Positions 9,112-16,355 of a stretch of DNA of 64,000 nucleotides are shown piece after piece. This stretch comes from Flavobacteriales bacterium. GTDB lineage: Bacteria; Bacteroidota; Bacteroidia; Flavobacteriales_C; GCA-002722245. Numbering within the stretch: position 1 is the first letter of the stretch; every line of letters begins with the position of its first letter. The notes beneath the pieces were generated by a model, which saw only the letters and a program-made list of their open reading frames with translations, searched no databases and had not been told where the DNA came from. Position numbers and translations under genes: made by a program. The stretch is taken from NCBI GenBank assembly GCA_023251095.1, contig JAHEZL010000006.1, positions 62,001 to 126,000 on the forward strand, written 5' to 3'.

Positions 9112-10526
9112 AAAAGCATTTGAATCATAAAATTTTTACTGCTGTAAGTGCCGCTGCTGTTGAATTAAACGTGAATGCTTTTGTGATTGGCGGCTATGTT
9201 CGCGACTTATTATTAGAGCGCCCTTCAAAGGATATCGACATTGTTGTGGAAGGAAGCGGTATTGAAATCGCAAAAAAATCGGCTGAAATTTTAGGAATAA
9301 AAAACGTTAGTGTTTTCAAAGCTTTTGGAACTGCCATGTTCAAATACGACGATATAGAAGTTGAATTTGTAGGTGCCCGTAAAGAAAGCTACCGCTCTGA
9401 TTCCCGCAAACCAATTGTTGAAGACGGAACTATCAAAGAAGATCAGGACCGCAGAGATTTCACCATCAATGCTCTGGCGCTGAGTTTAAACGATAAAAAT
9501 TTCGGAGAACTGATTGATCCTTTCCATGGCGTGGATGATTTAAAAAATGGTATCCTCCGCACTCCGCTTGATCCTGAAATAACTTTTAGTGATGATCCTC
9601 TGCGCATGATGCGCGCCGTGCGTTTTGCCAGTCAGCTCAGCTTTACCATCACCGATGAAGCCCTAGCTGCAATCACTAAAAACAAAGAACGAATTGAAAT
9701 AGTATCTAAAGAAAGAGTGTCCGACGAACTCAATAAAATTATTCTTTCGCCGCTGCCTTCCATCGGTTTTAAATTGCTTTATGATACGGGAATGCTGCAC
9801 ATCATCTTCCCTGAAATGGCCAATTTACATGGCGTTCAGGTGGTAGACGGAAAATCGCACAAAGATAATTTTTACCATACTTTAAAAGTGCTCGATAACA
9901 TTTGTGAAAACACCAAGGACCTTTGGTTGCGCTGGGCCGCTATTTTACACGACATTGCCAAACCCGCCACTCAAAAATATTACCCGGGTGTAGGTTGGAC
10001 TTTCCACGGCCACGAGCACAAAGGGGCGCTGATGGTTCCTAAAATTTTTCAGAATTTAAAATTGCCTCTCAACGAAAAAATGAAGTACGTTCAAAAACTG
10101 GTGTTACTTCATTTACGTCCGATTTCACTGGTGAAAGACACCGTTACCGATTCAGCTGTTCGTCGCTTATTATATGAAGCAGGAGATGATATTGATGATC
10201 TCATGATTTTATGCGACGCCGATATTACTTCAAAAAACAAAGATAAAGTTACCCGCTACATGCAAAACTTTCAACTCGTTAGAACGAAACTGAAAGAAGT
10301 GGAAGAAAAAGATCACTTAAGAAACTGGAAACCTCCTGTAACAGGTGATGACATTATGAATGCATTTAACCTGCTTCCCGGGAAACATATCGGAATTATT
10401 AAAGAGGCAATCAAAGAAGCCATCATTGAAGGCAACATAAAAAATGATAGAAAAGAAGCCTTAAATTTTATGTTTTTAAAAGGAAAAGAATTAGGTTTGA
10501 CCCCGAAAAACAGTATTACCCATTGA
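9108..10526 (+). CDS. cca: CCA-adding tRNA nucleotidyltransferase with HD domain
   Basis: This 472-residue class II enzyme adds or repairs the CCA end of tRNAs. The nucleotidyltransferase core has GGYVRD at 28-33 and the metal-binding DID at 42-44. It continues with RRDFTINALAL and DPLRMMRAVRFASQL, the head and neck motifs that select CTP and ATP. A C-terminal HD phosphohydrolase domain carries HD at 281-282 in RWAAILHDIAKPATQ, followed by FHGHEHKGA. The start I use is a TTG at 9108 that overlaps the tsaC stop (TTGA), which points to translational coupling; no in-frame ATG is near. An HD domain of this kind usually goes with additional phosphatase or phosphodiesterase activity. Confidence 0.95.
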   Translation: MKKHLNHKIFTAVSAAAVELNVNAFVIGGYVRDLLLERPSKDIDIVVEGSGIEIAKKSAEILGIKNVSVFKAFGTAMFKYDDIEVEFVGARKESYRSDSRKPIVEDGTIKEDQDRRDFTINALALSLNDKNFGELIDPFHGVDDLKNGILRTPLDPEITFSDDPLRMMRAVRFASQLSFTITDEALAAITKNKERIEIVSKERVSDELNKIILSPLPSIGFKLLYDTGMLHIIFPEMANLHGVQVVDGKSHKDNFYHTLKVLDNICENTKDLWLRWAAILHDIAKPATQKYYPGVGWTFHGHEHKGALMVPKIFQNLKLPLNEKMKYVQKLVLLHLRPISLVKDTVTDSAVRRLLYEAGDDIDDLMILCDADITSKNKDKVTRYMQNFQLVRTKLKEVEEKDHLRNWKPPVTGDDIMNAFNLLPGKHIGIIKEAIKEAIIEGNIKNDRKEALNFMFLKGKELGLTPKNSITH

Positions 10527-10527
10527 T

Positions 10528-11109
10528 ATGAAAGCTTACACTTACCGAGTTACCCCTGAAAAAGAAGACGAAATTTACAGAGACATCGTCATCAAAGAAG
10601 ATCAATCGTTTGAAGATTTGCATTATGCAATTTTAGATGCCTACGAAATCACGCCCGGAGAAATGGCCAGCTTTTACTTAAGCGATGAAACCTGGAACAA
10701 AGGAGTAGAAATTACTTTGTTTGATATGGCTGTGAAAGAACATGAAGTGGTTCACCTGATCATGAATGAAATTCCGATTTCAAAAACTGCAACAGAAAAA
10801 GTAGATCACCTCTTATATGTTTACGATTTCCTTACCTACAAAACTTTTCACGTTACAAAAACCGGAGAAACCAAGGCAAAAAAAGACGAGATGTATCCTT
10901 TATGCATCGCTGTAGCCGGTGCTTTTGCCAGTGATGAAGACGATGATTTCGCCAGTGAATTTGAAGATACTTACGACACTGATGGCGGCGATGAAGACGA
11001 TGAGTTTTCAAAAAACAGCTTCGACAGCGATGAATTCAATCCTGAAGGTGACGACGATTTTTCTTTTGAAGCAGATCAGTTCGACAATATAGACGATCAC
11101 GATTTGTAA
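10528..11109 (+). CDS. pRiA4b ORF-3-like protein with acidic tail
   Basis: The first 130 or so residues resemble the plasmid pRiA4b ORF-3-like family (also called IS1096 passenger TnpR-like): YTYRVTPEKEDEIYRDIVIK, then SFEDLHYAILDAY and ASFYLSDETW, and HLLYVYDF. The last 55 residues are almost entirely Asp, Glu, Ser and Phe and are probably disordered. The biochemical role of the family is not established. Despite the name there is nothing mobile around it. It starts one base after the cca stop and ends one base before miaA, so it belongs to a tRNA-maturation operon. Confidence 0.85.
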   Translation: MKAYTYRVTPEKEDEIYRDIVIKEDQSFEDLHYAILDAYEITPGEMASFYLSDETWNKGVEITLFDMAVKEHEVVHLIMNEIPISKTATEKVDHLLYVYDFLTYKTFHVTKTGETKAKKDEMYPLCIAVAGAFASDEDDDFASEFEDTYDTDGGDEDDEFSKNSFDSDEFNPEGDDDFSFEADQFDNIDDHDL

Positions 11110-11110
11110 A

Positions 11111-12022
11111 ATGAACAGCAACGACAAATACTTGATTGTCGTTGCCGGTCCGACAGCCATAGGCAAATCCGATTTAAGCATTGCTCTCGCGAAAGAATTC
11201 GACTGCGAGATTATTTCTGCCGATTCCCGACAGTTTTACAAAGAAATGTCAATCGGTACTGCAAAACCTTCTGTGGAAGAAATGCAAAATATTCCACATC
11301 ATTTCGTTGGAAATATTTCTATTGAAGATCCCTACAACGTTGGTAAATTTGAACAGGAGGCCATTGCCACTCTGAATCATCTTTTCAAAAAAAAGGATGT
11401 CGCAATTATGGTCGGCGGCTCCGGACTCTACATCAATGCCGTATTATATGGCCTGGATGATCTTCCGCAAAACGATCCCGAAACCAGAGCTTATCTCGAA
11501 AAAAACTATCAGGAATCGGGATTGATCTGGCTGCAGGAAAAACTAAAAGAAGTGGATCCTCAATATTTTGCTACTGCCGAACTCAACAATACCAACCGTA
11601 TCATGCGAGCTATTGAAGTTTCAATGATTACGGGACTTCCCTACTCTCAGCAACTAAATAAAAAAACAACCAAACGAACTTTCAAAACCATCTTCATTGT
11701 ACTCAATACCGACAGAGAAAATCTGTACAACAAAATAAATCTCCGAGTAGATAAAATGATGGACGCCTGCTTACTCAATGAAGTAAAAAATCTGCTGCCG
11801 CATAAAAACAACAATGCTTTAAACACTGTGGGCTATAAAGAATTATTTGAACATCTCAGTGGTTCATGCTCTCTGGAAAATGCCGTTGACAGCATCAAAC
11901 AAAATTCCCGCCGCTACGCCAAACGCCAAGTCACCTGGTTCAAAAAAAACAAAGAAGCAAAATGGTTTGAACCTACTGATAAGGAGGGTATTGTAAAATT
12001 CATCAAAGATTCTTTACATTAG
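11111..12022 (+). CDS. miaA: tRNA dimethylallyltransferase
   Basis: This enzyme transfers a dimethylallyl group to A37 of tRNAs that read UNN codons. The P-loop GPTAIGKS is at residues 13-20, followed by the family's DSRQFYKEMSIGTAKP block, HHFVGNISIEDPYNVGKF, VGGSGLYINAVLYGLD and, near the end, NTVGYKELFEHL and the KRQVTWFKK segment. The length of 303 residues is standard. It is the last gene of the tsaC-cca-pRiA4b-miaA run; the next gene is 32 bp downstream. Two different tRNA A37 modification enzymes (t6A and i6A) are thus made from one operon. Confidence 0.96.
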   Translation: MNSNDKYLIVVAGPTAIGKSDLSIALAKEFDCEIISADSRQFYKEMSIGTAKPSVEEMQNIPHHFVGNISIEDPYNVGKFEQEAIATLNHLFKKKDVAIMVGGSGLYINAVLYGLDDLPQNDPETRAYLEKNYQESGLIWLQEKLKEVDPQYFATAELNNTNRIMRAIEVSMITGLPYSQQLNKKTTKRTFKTIFIVLNTDRENLYNKINLRVDKMMDACLLNEVKNLLPHKNNNALNTVGYKELFEHLSGSCSLENAVDSIKQNSRRYAKRQVTWFKKNKEAKWFEPTDKEGIVKFIKDSLH

Positions 12023-12054
12023 CGACCGTAAAAAAAACTTAAATTAATTAACTG

Positions 12055-13080
12055 ATGAAAAAAGCACTTAAAATTATTGGGATTATCGTAGGAGTTCTGC
12101 TCCTCGGCTTTATCGTTTTGGGACTGGTTGGTCCGAAAACAGTATGGATCGAGCGTTCTATCGCGATCAAAGCACCTAAAGAAATGGTTCAGGCAGAAGT
12201 TTCTTCATGGAACTCTTTCGCAACATGGAACCCTTTTGATGATGAAGATTCTGCTTCTACTCACTCTGTAGAAGGAACTGATGGTCAGGTTGGTTCTAAA
12301 TTTATCTGGGATGGTCCCGTTACCGGTTCTGGAACACAAACCATCACAGGAATCAATGATTCTATGGTTTCTATCAAACTCGTATTTACTGCACCAATGG
12401 AAAACGAAGCTGATGTTTACTATAAATATGCAGCAAAAGGCGACAGCACTATATTAAAATGGATATATGCTGATACTTTAGGTTTCATGGAATCTGCCAT
12501 GATGAATTTCTTCGACTTAGCAGGAATGCTTAATCCAACATACGACAAAGGATTGGCAAGTGTTAAAACAATCATCGAAGCAAAAGCTGCTCTTCCTAAA
12601 TTATACGGAGGATTTGAAATTCACGAAACCACTTTCCCCGCACAAAGATATTTAGCTATCACTGATTCCATTCACATGGATTCTATCATGTCGCACCACA
12701 ACAAAACTTTTGCTGTTTTAGGTGCTGAACTTGGAAAAGCTAAAATTCAACCAACAGGAAATCCGATAGCAGTATATTTTACTTGGGATATGGTCAACAA
12801 AACCACAAAAGTGGCTGATGCAATGCCTATCGATTCTGCTGCGAACATCAGCAAAATCAAAAAAGGAAAAGAGTGGAAATCTGAAGCTTCAAAAGCTTTG
12901 AAAATGGTTTACACCGGCGACTATGCTAAAATGGGAGATGCACACAAAGGTTTTTATCAGTACATGGCTGAAAACAAACTCACTATGGGCGGCCTCGTGA
13001 TTGAAGAATACGTTGTTAATCCTATGATGGAGAAAGATTCTTCTAAATGGGTAACCAACATCTTCTACTTGGTGAAATAA
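12055..13080 (+). CDS. Membrane-anchored SRPBCC domain plus GyrI-like domain protein
   Basis: The 341-residue protein starts with one hydrophobic segment (residues about 5-27) that probably anchors it in the membrane. Residues about 30-180 resemble SRPBCC/polyketide-cyclase-like proteins: ERSIAIKAPKEMVQAEVSSW and WNPFDDEDSA are typical of that family's start. Residues about 185-341 look like a GyrI-like small-molecule-binding domain (YGGFEIHETTFPAQRYLAIT at its start). The combination is common in Bacteroidota but its ligand is unknown. It lies 32 bp after miaA and is followed by a strong terminator at 13099-13128. Confidence 0.75.
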   Translation: MKKALKIIGIIVGVLLLGFIVLGLVGPKTVWIERSIAIKAPKEMVQAEVSSWNSFATWNPFDDEDSASTHSVEGTDGQVGSKFIWDGPVTGSGTQTITGINDSMVSIKLVFTAPMENEADVYYKYAAKGDSTILKWIYADTLGFMESAMMNFFDLAGMLNPTYDKGLASVKTIIEAKAALPKLYGGFEIHETTFPAQRYLAITDSIHMDSIMSHHNKTFAVLGAELGKAKIQPTGNPIAVYFTWDMVNKTTKVADAMPIDSAANISKIKKGKEWKSEASKALKMVYTGDYAKMGDAHKGFYQYMAENKLTMGGLVIEEYVVNPMMEKDSSKWVTNIFYLVK

Positions 13081-13098
13081 TATTTTACTTATTTATTG

Positions 13099-13128
13099 AA
13101 AAGCCGGAGAGTTTTCTCCGGCTTTTTT
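13099..13128 (+). terminator. Rho-independent terminator
   Basis: AAAAGCCGGAGA (13099-13110) pairs with TCTCCGGCTTTT and is followed by a T-run ending at 13128. It lies 19 bp after the SRPBCC/GyrI-like gene. Confidence 0.93.
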
Positions 13129-13139
13129 GTTTTAAATTT

Positions 13140-13206
13140 TTTCCCACAGATTTCACAGATTAACACAGATTTCCCCTCTGTGCAAATCTGTGAAATCTGT
13201 GGGAAA
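13140..13206. repeat. Palindromic intergenic repeat, family A, copy 1
   Basis: The arms at 13140-13161 and 13185-13206 are 22-bp perfect inverted repeats (they contain CCCACAGATTTCACAGATT). A further CACAGA/TCTGTG pair inside extends the stem to about 28 bp. The element lies between the terminator of the upstream gene and dapB. A second copy lies at 51790-51855. It has no coding potential and looks like a REP- or MITE-type element. Confidence 0.9.
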
Positions 13207-13224
13207 GAATCACTCCAAATATCC

Positions 13225-13232
13225 TATATTTG
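13225..13232 (+). promoter_or_regulatory. -7 element (TATATTTG) of dapB promoter
   Basis: TATATTTG matches the Bacteroidota -7 consensus TAnnTTTG exactly and lies 22 bp before the dapB start. The place where a -33 element should be is occupied by the right end of the family A palindrome, and no TTTG is visible there. Confidence 0.6.
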
Positions 13233-13254
13233 TTTCTTTTCAAATTAGACACAC

Positions 13255-13971
13255 ATGAAGATCGCATTACTAGGTTACGGCAAAATGGGCCAGGAGATAG
13301 AGAAAATCGCCATTGAAAGAGGACATGAAATTGTTTTGAAAATAAACATTGATAACGCCAATGACCTCACCAACGACAATCTCAAAAAAGCCGATGTTGC
13401 CATTGAATTCAGCACACCTGAAACTGCATATAGCAATATTCAAAAATGTTTTGAAGTCAACGTTCCCATAGTAGTTGGAACAACAGGCTGGCTGGATAAA
13501 ATAGAAGAAGTGAAAAATGCCGCGCAAAACAAAGGAAAAGGATTCTTTTATTCCTCCAACTACAGCATCGGCGTGAATGTTTTTTTCGAAATCAATAAAC
13601 ACCTCGCCAAACTGATGAAGCCCTACCCTTCTTATAAAATAGAAATGGAGGAAATTCACCATACTCAAAAATTAGATTCCCCAAGCGGAACAGCAATTAC
13701 CCTGGCTGAAGGAATAATTGAAAACATTGATGGAAAATCCAAATGGGTAAATGAAAAAACAAATCAGAATTCTGATTTGGAGATTATTTCAAAACGAATA
13801 GAAAATATACCGGGTACCCATACCGTTGTATACAACTCCGAAATAGATGAAATTTATATCCGTCACACCGCAAAAAACAGAAAAGGTTTTGCACTGGGCG
13901 CTGTTGTTGCTGCTGAATTTATGAAAGGGAAAAGTGGTTATTTCGGAATGAAAGATTTGATGAAATTCTAA
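13255..13971 (+). CDS. dapB: 4-hydroxy-tetrahydrodipicolinate reductase
   Basis: This enzyme reduces the dihydrodipicolinate precursor in the lysine and diaminopimelate pathway. The N-terminal nucleotide-binding motif GYGKMG is at residues 7-12. The block EIHHTQKLDSPSGTA at about 133-147 has the catalytic histidine pair and the substrate-binding lysine. The C-terminal part has RHTAKNRKGFALGAV. At 238 residues it is close to the short Bacteroidota form. It is followed 12 bp later by lepB and is probably co-transcribed with it. Other lysine-pathway genes are not adjacent. Confidence 0.96.
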   Translation: MKIALLGYGKMGQEIEKIAIERGHEIVLKINIDNANDLTNDNLKKADVAIEFSTPETAYSNIQKCFEVNVPIVVGTTGWLDKIEEVKNAAQNKGKGFFYSSNYSIGVNVFFEINKHLAKLMKPYPSYKIEMEEIHHTQKLDSPSGTAITLAEGIIENIDGKSKWVNEKTNQNSDLEIISKRIENIPGTHTVVYNSEIDEIYIRHTAKNRKGFALGAVVAAEFMKGKSGYFGMKDLMKF

Positions 13972-13983
13972 TAAAAAAACATA

Positions 13984-15759
13984 ATGTATAAAACCTACGC
14001 TTTAATCCTCTTTACCATTTTATTTTTGCTTGGTTTAGCCAAGCTTTTCAGTAAAGCAGGTGAAAAATCATGGAAAGCTTTTATTCCTCTTTACAACGTT
14101 TATGTATGGCTCAAAATAGTACAGCGCCCAACATGGTGGCTGCTATTGTCGCTGATTCCCGTTGTAAACATTGTACTCATCATTGGTTTAACAGTTGAAT
14201 TACTCAACTGCTTCGGAAAAAGAAAAGTGTATGAACATGTACTGGGAGCTGTAGTTGGATTTATCTATTTGCCTTACATCGCCTTTTATGAAAACGTTGA
14301 ATTTACAGGCGTTGTCAATTACGAAAAATCAAAAAAATCAAAACCAAGAGAATGGTCGGAAGCTATTTTCTTCGCTGTAATTGCCGCTACCATCATCAGA
14401 ACCTTCGGACTGGAAGCTTTTAAAATCCCTACTCCTTCCATGGAAAGAACCTTAATGACGGGCGACTTTCTCTTCGTAAGCAAATTCCATTACGGCGCAA
14501 AAACACCCATCACTCCACTGGCCATTCCTTTTACCCACCAAAGTATTCCGGTGCTTGAAATTCAATCTTATCTCGATTGGATTCAATTGCCGTCATTTAA
14601 ACTGCCGGGCTTAAAGGATGTGGAACGTCGCGACATCATTGTATTTAATTATCCTTATGAACCTTACCGCCCCATCGATAAAAAAACCAATTATGTAAAA
14701 CGTTGCGTGGGTATTCCTGGCGACAGCTTGCAGGTTAAACTGGGCTACGTTTATGTAAACGGTGTAAAAGAAGATTTTCCGGGAAGCGGAAATCCTCAGC
14801 CACCATTGGATTATGTTGATCCGGATCCTACCAAATCTCAACTCATCCATCCTTTTGAATTTTCAAGAGACAGAAAAAGATGGGTTGATTTTTTGCATAC
14901 TCAGGCGCAACTTCATTCGGGGAAAGATTTTTTCTCTTATGCGCATGAAGATTGGACAATGCTCAACAACGGTCCGTTGTGGGTTCCTCAAAAAGATGGC
15001 ATTGTTAAATTAAATGACAATTCTTATTATGAATACCGCCGGATTTTCAGATACTATGAAGACGGAAAAGTATTGTATTTAAAGGATCTGGTGAATAGTT
15101 ACATTGAACTTTCTTATCTTAAAACACAAGAGGATTTTTCTAATCCAACCCGACTGATGGCTGCTTTAGGAATCCTGCAGGAACGCCTGCAATTCAATAC
15201 ACTTCCTTTCAATTTAGCTGAAGCGGGTGATCAGTTTTTTACGCAAAACCCTGCCAACATTAATAAATTTGAAAGCAACTTTTCAGATTATCAAAATGAT
15301 TTGCGCGAGTTTTGTGATAAGGTGATTCCTCAGGAAAATGAAAAAATTCTGGAGAGTATCAAAAAAATTAATCCTGCCGTATTTGATGCGAACGGTAAAA
15401 TAAACATTGAAAAAGTTCAGCAGCAACTCAAAGAAGGCGAAAATTTATTTTTGGTAAATGGCGCTTTAGCGAAGCAATACACTTTCAAAAAAAGCTATTA
15501 TTTTGCCATGGGTGACAACCGCGAATTTTCAGCGGATTCACGTGCCTGGGGCTTTGTACCCGAAGATCATATCGTTGGAACTCCTGTGTTTATATGGATG
15601 TCGTACAACAACGGATTGCAAGTCGACAGGTTATTTTGCTTCGTAAATTCAAAAGGTGTTTCCAAATCTTACCTTTTCCACTTTTTAATTGGCGGATTGG
15701 TATTGTGGCTGGCGACAAAACTTTGGAAGAACCGAAAATCAAAAGAGAAAAAACAGTGA
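13984..15759 (+). CDS. lepB: Signal peptidase I, large form with N-terminal membrane domain
   Basis: The protein is 591 residues long, about twice a typical signal peptidase. Residues about 1-105 form a multi-pass membrane domain of the DUF5684-like kind (FSKAGEKSWKAFIPLYNVYV). The catalytic core follows: Ser152 in IPTPSMERTL, Lys239 in NYVKRCVGIPGD, and box E from residue 510 (GDNREFSADSRAWGFV). About 270 residues separate the lysine from box E, a long insertion as in other Bacteroidota enzymes. A last hydrophobic segment is near the C-terminus. It should cleave Sec and Tat signal peptides at the inner membrane. The stop overlaps the next gene's GTG start by 4 nt. Confidence 0.94.
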   Translation: MYKTYALILFTILFLLGLAKLFSKAGEKSWKAFIPLYNVYVWLKIVQRPTWWLLLSLIPVVNIVLIIGLTVELLNCFGKRKVYEHVLGAVVGFIYLPYIAFYENVEFTGVVNYEKSKKSKPREWSEAIFFAVIAATIIRTFGLEAFKIPTPSMERTLMTGDFLFVSKFHYGAKTPITPLAIPFTHQSIPVLEIQSYLDWIQLPSFKLPGLKDVERRDIIVFNYPYEPYRPIDKKTNYVKRCVGIPGDSLQVKLGYVYVNGVKEDFPGSGNPQPPLDYVDPDPTKSQLIHPFEFSRDRKRWVDFLHTQAQLHSGKDFFSYAHEDWTMLNNGPLWVPQKDGIVKLNDNSYYEYRRIFRYYEDGKVLYLKDLVNSYIELSYLKTQEDFSNPTRLMAALGILQERLQFNTLPFNLAEAGDQFFTQNPANINKFESNFSDYQNDLREFCDKVIPQENEKILESIKKINPAVFDANGKINIEKVQQQLKEGENLFLVNGALAKQYTFKKSYYFAMGDNREFSADSRAWGFVPEDHIVGTPVFIWMSYNNGLQVDRLFCFVNSKGVSKSYLFHFLIGGLVLWLATKLWKNRKSKEKKQ

Positions 15760-16355
15760 CGGCAATTTTTCCTACAGCCTTTTTGGGGCCTATTGAATAT
15801 TACGCCCAATTAAAAAAACATCCTAACGCGCTGTTGGAAATACACGAGCATTTCCCGAAACAAACTTTTAGGACTCGCACCGAAATATACGGTGCCAACG
15901 GAAAACTAAATATTTCATTACCGCTGCAACGCAAAAAATTTGAGCACACCTCTATTTCTAAAATGCGTATTTCTTACGACGAACCTTGGCAAACTCTTTT
16001 GTGGAGATCCATCACTGCAGCCTATCGTTCTTCTCCATTTTTTGAATATTATGAAAACGAATTAGAAAAACTCATTTACGCAAAACCCGAGTTTTTATTA
16101 GAATACAACACTCCGTTACACCAATGGATTTGCAATAAATTGAAATTGGAATCTACCTTCACTCCTACTGCAGAATACCACAAAACTTACGAGAATGTGA
16201 TAGATTTTCGCTCGGCCCTTCATTTAAAAAAAGGACCGGCATTTTCTCATCCCGAATACATGCAGGTGTTTTCCAATAAGCTTGGATTTATTCCCAACCT
16301 CAGCATCATCGATCTTTTGTTCAATGAAGGTCCACACGGAAGCTCAATTTTATGA
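15756..16355 (+). CDS. WbqC family protein
   Basis: I use the GTG at 15756, which overlaps the lepB stop codon (GTGA) and gives 199 residues. The in-frame extension upstream lies entirely inside lepB and has no family similarity. The product starts MTAIFPTAFLGPIEYYAQL, the family's opening, and continues with QTFRTRTEIYGANGKLNIS, LPLQ, then SKMRISYDEPWQTLLWRSI and PFFEYYENELE. WbqC-like proteins were first found in polysaccharide gene clusters and were proposed to be glycine- or acyl-transferring enzymes; the activity here is not known. The final ATGA overlaps the following gene, so lepB, this gene and the nuclease gene are translationally coupled. Confidence 0.85.
   Translation: MTAIFPTAFLGPIEYYAQLKKHPNALLEIHEHFPKQTFRTRTEIYGANGKLNISLPLQRKKFEHTSISKMRISYDEPWQTLLWRSITAAYRSSPFFEYYENELEKLIYAKPEFLLEYNTPLHQWICNKLKLESTFTPTAEYHKTYENVIDFRSALHLKKGPAFSHPEYMQVFSNKLGFIPNLSIIDLLFNEGPHGSSIL

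Noticed and set aside
10528-11109. A mobile element, suggested by the IS1096/pRiA4b family name
   Set aside because: There are no terminal repeats or transposase, and the gene is embedded in a tight housekeeping operon.
15594-15755. A 54-codon longer start of the WbqC-like gene
   Set aside because: It lies inside lepB and shows no family similarity; the GTG overlapping the lepB stop fits the gene better.
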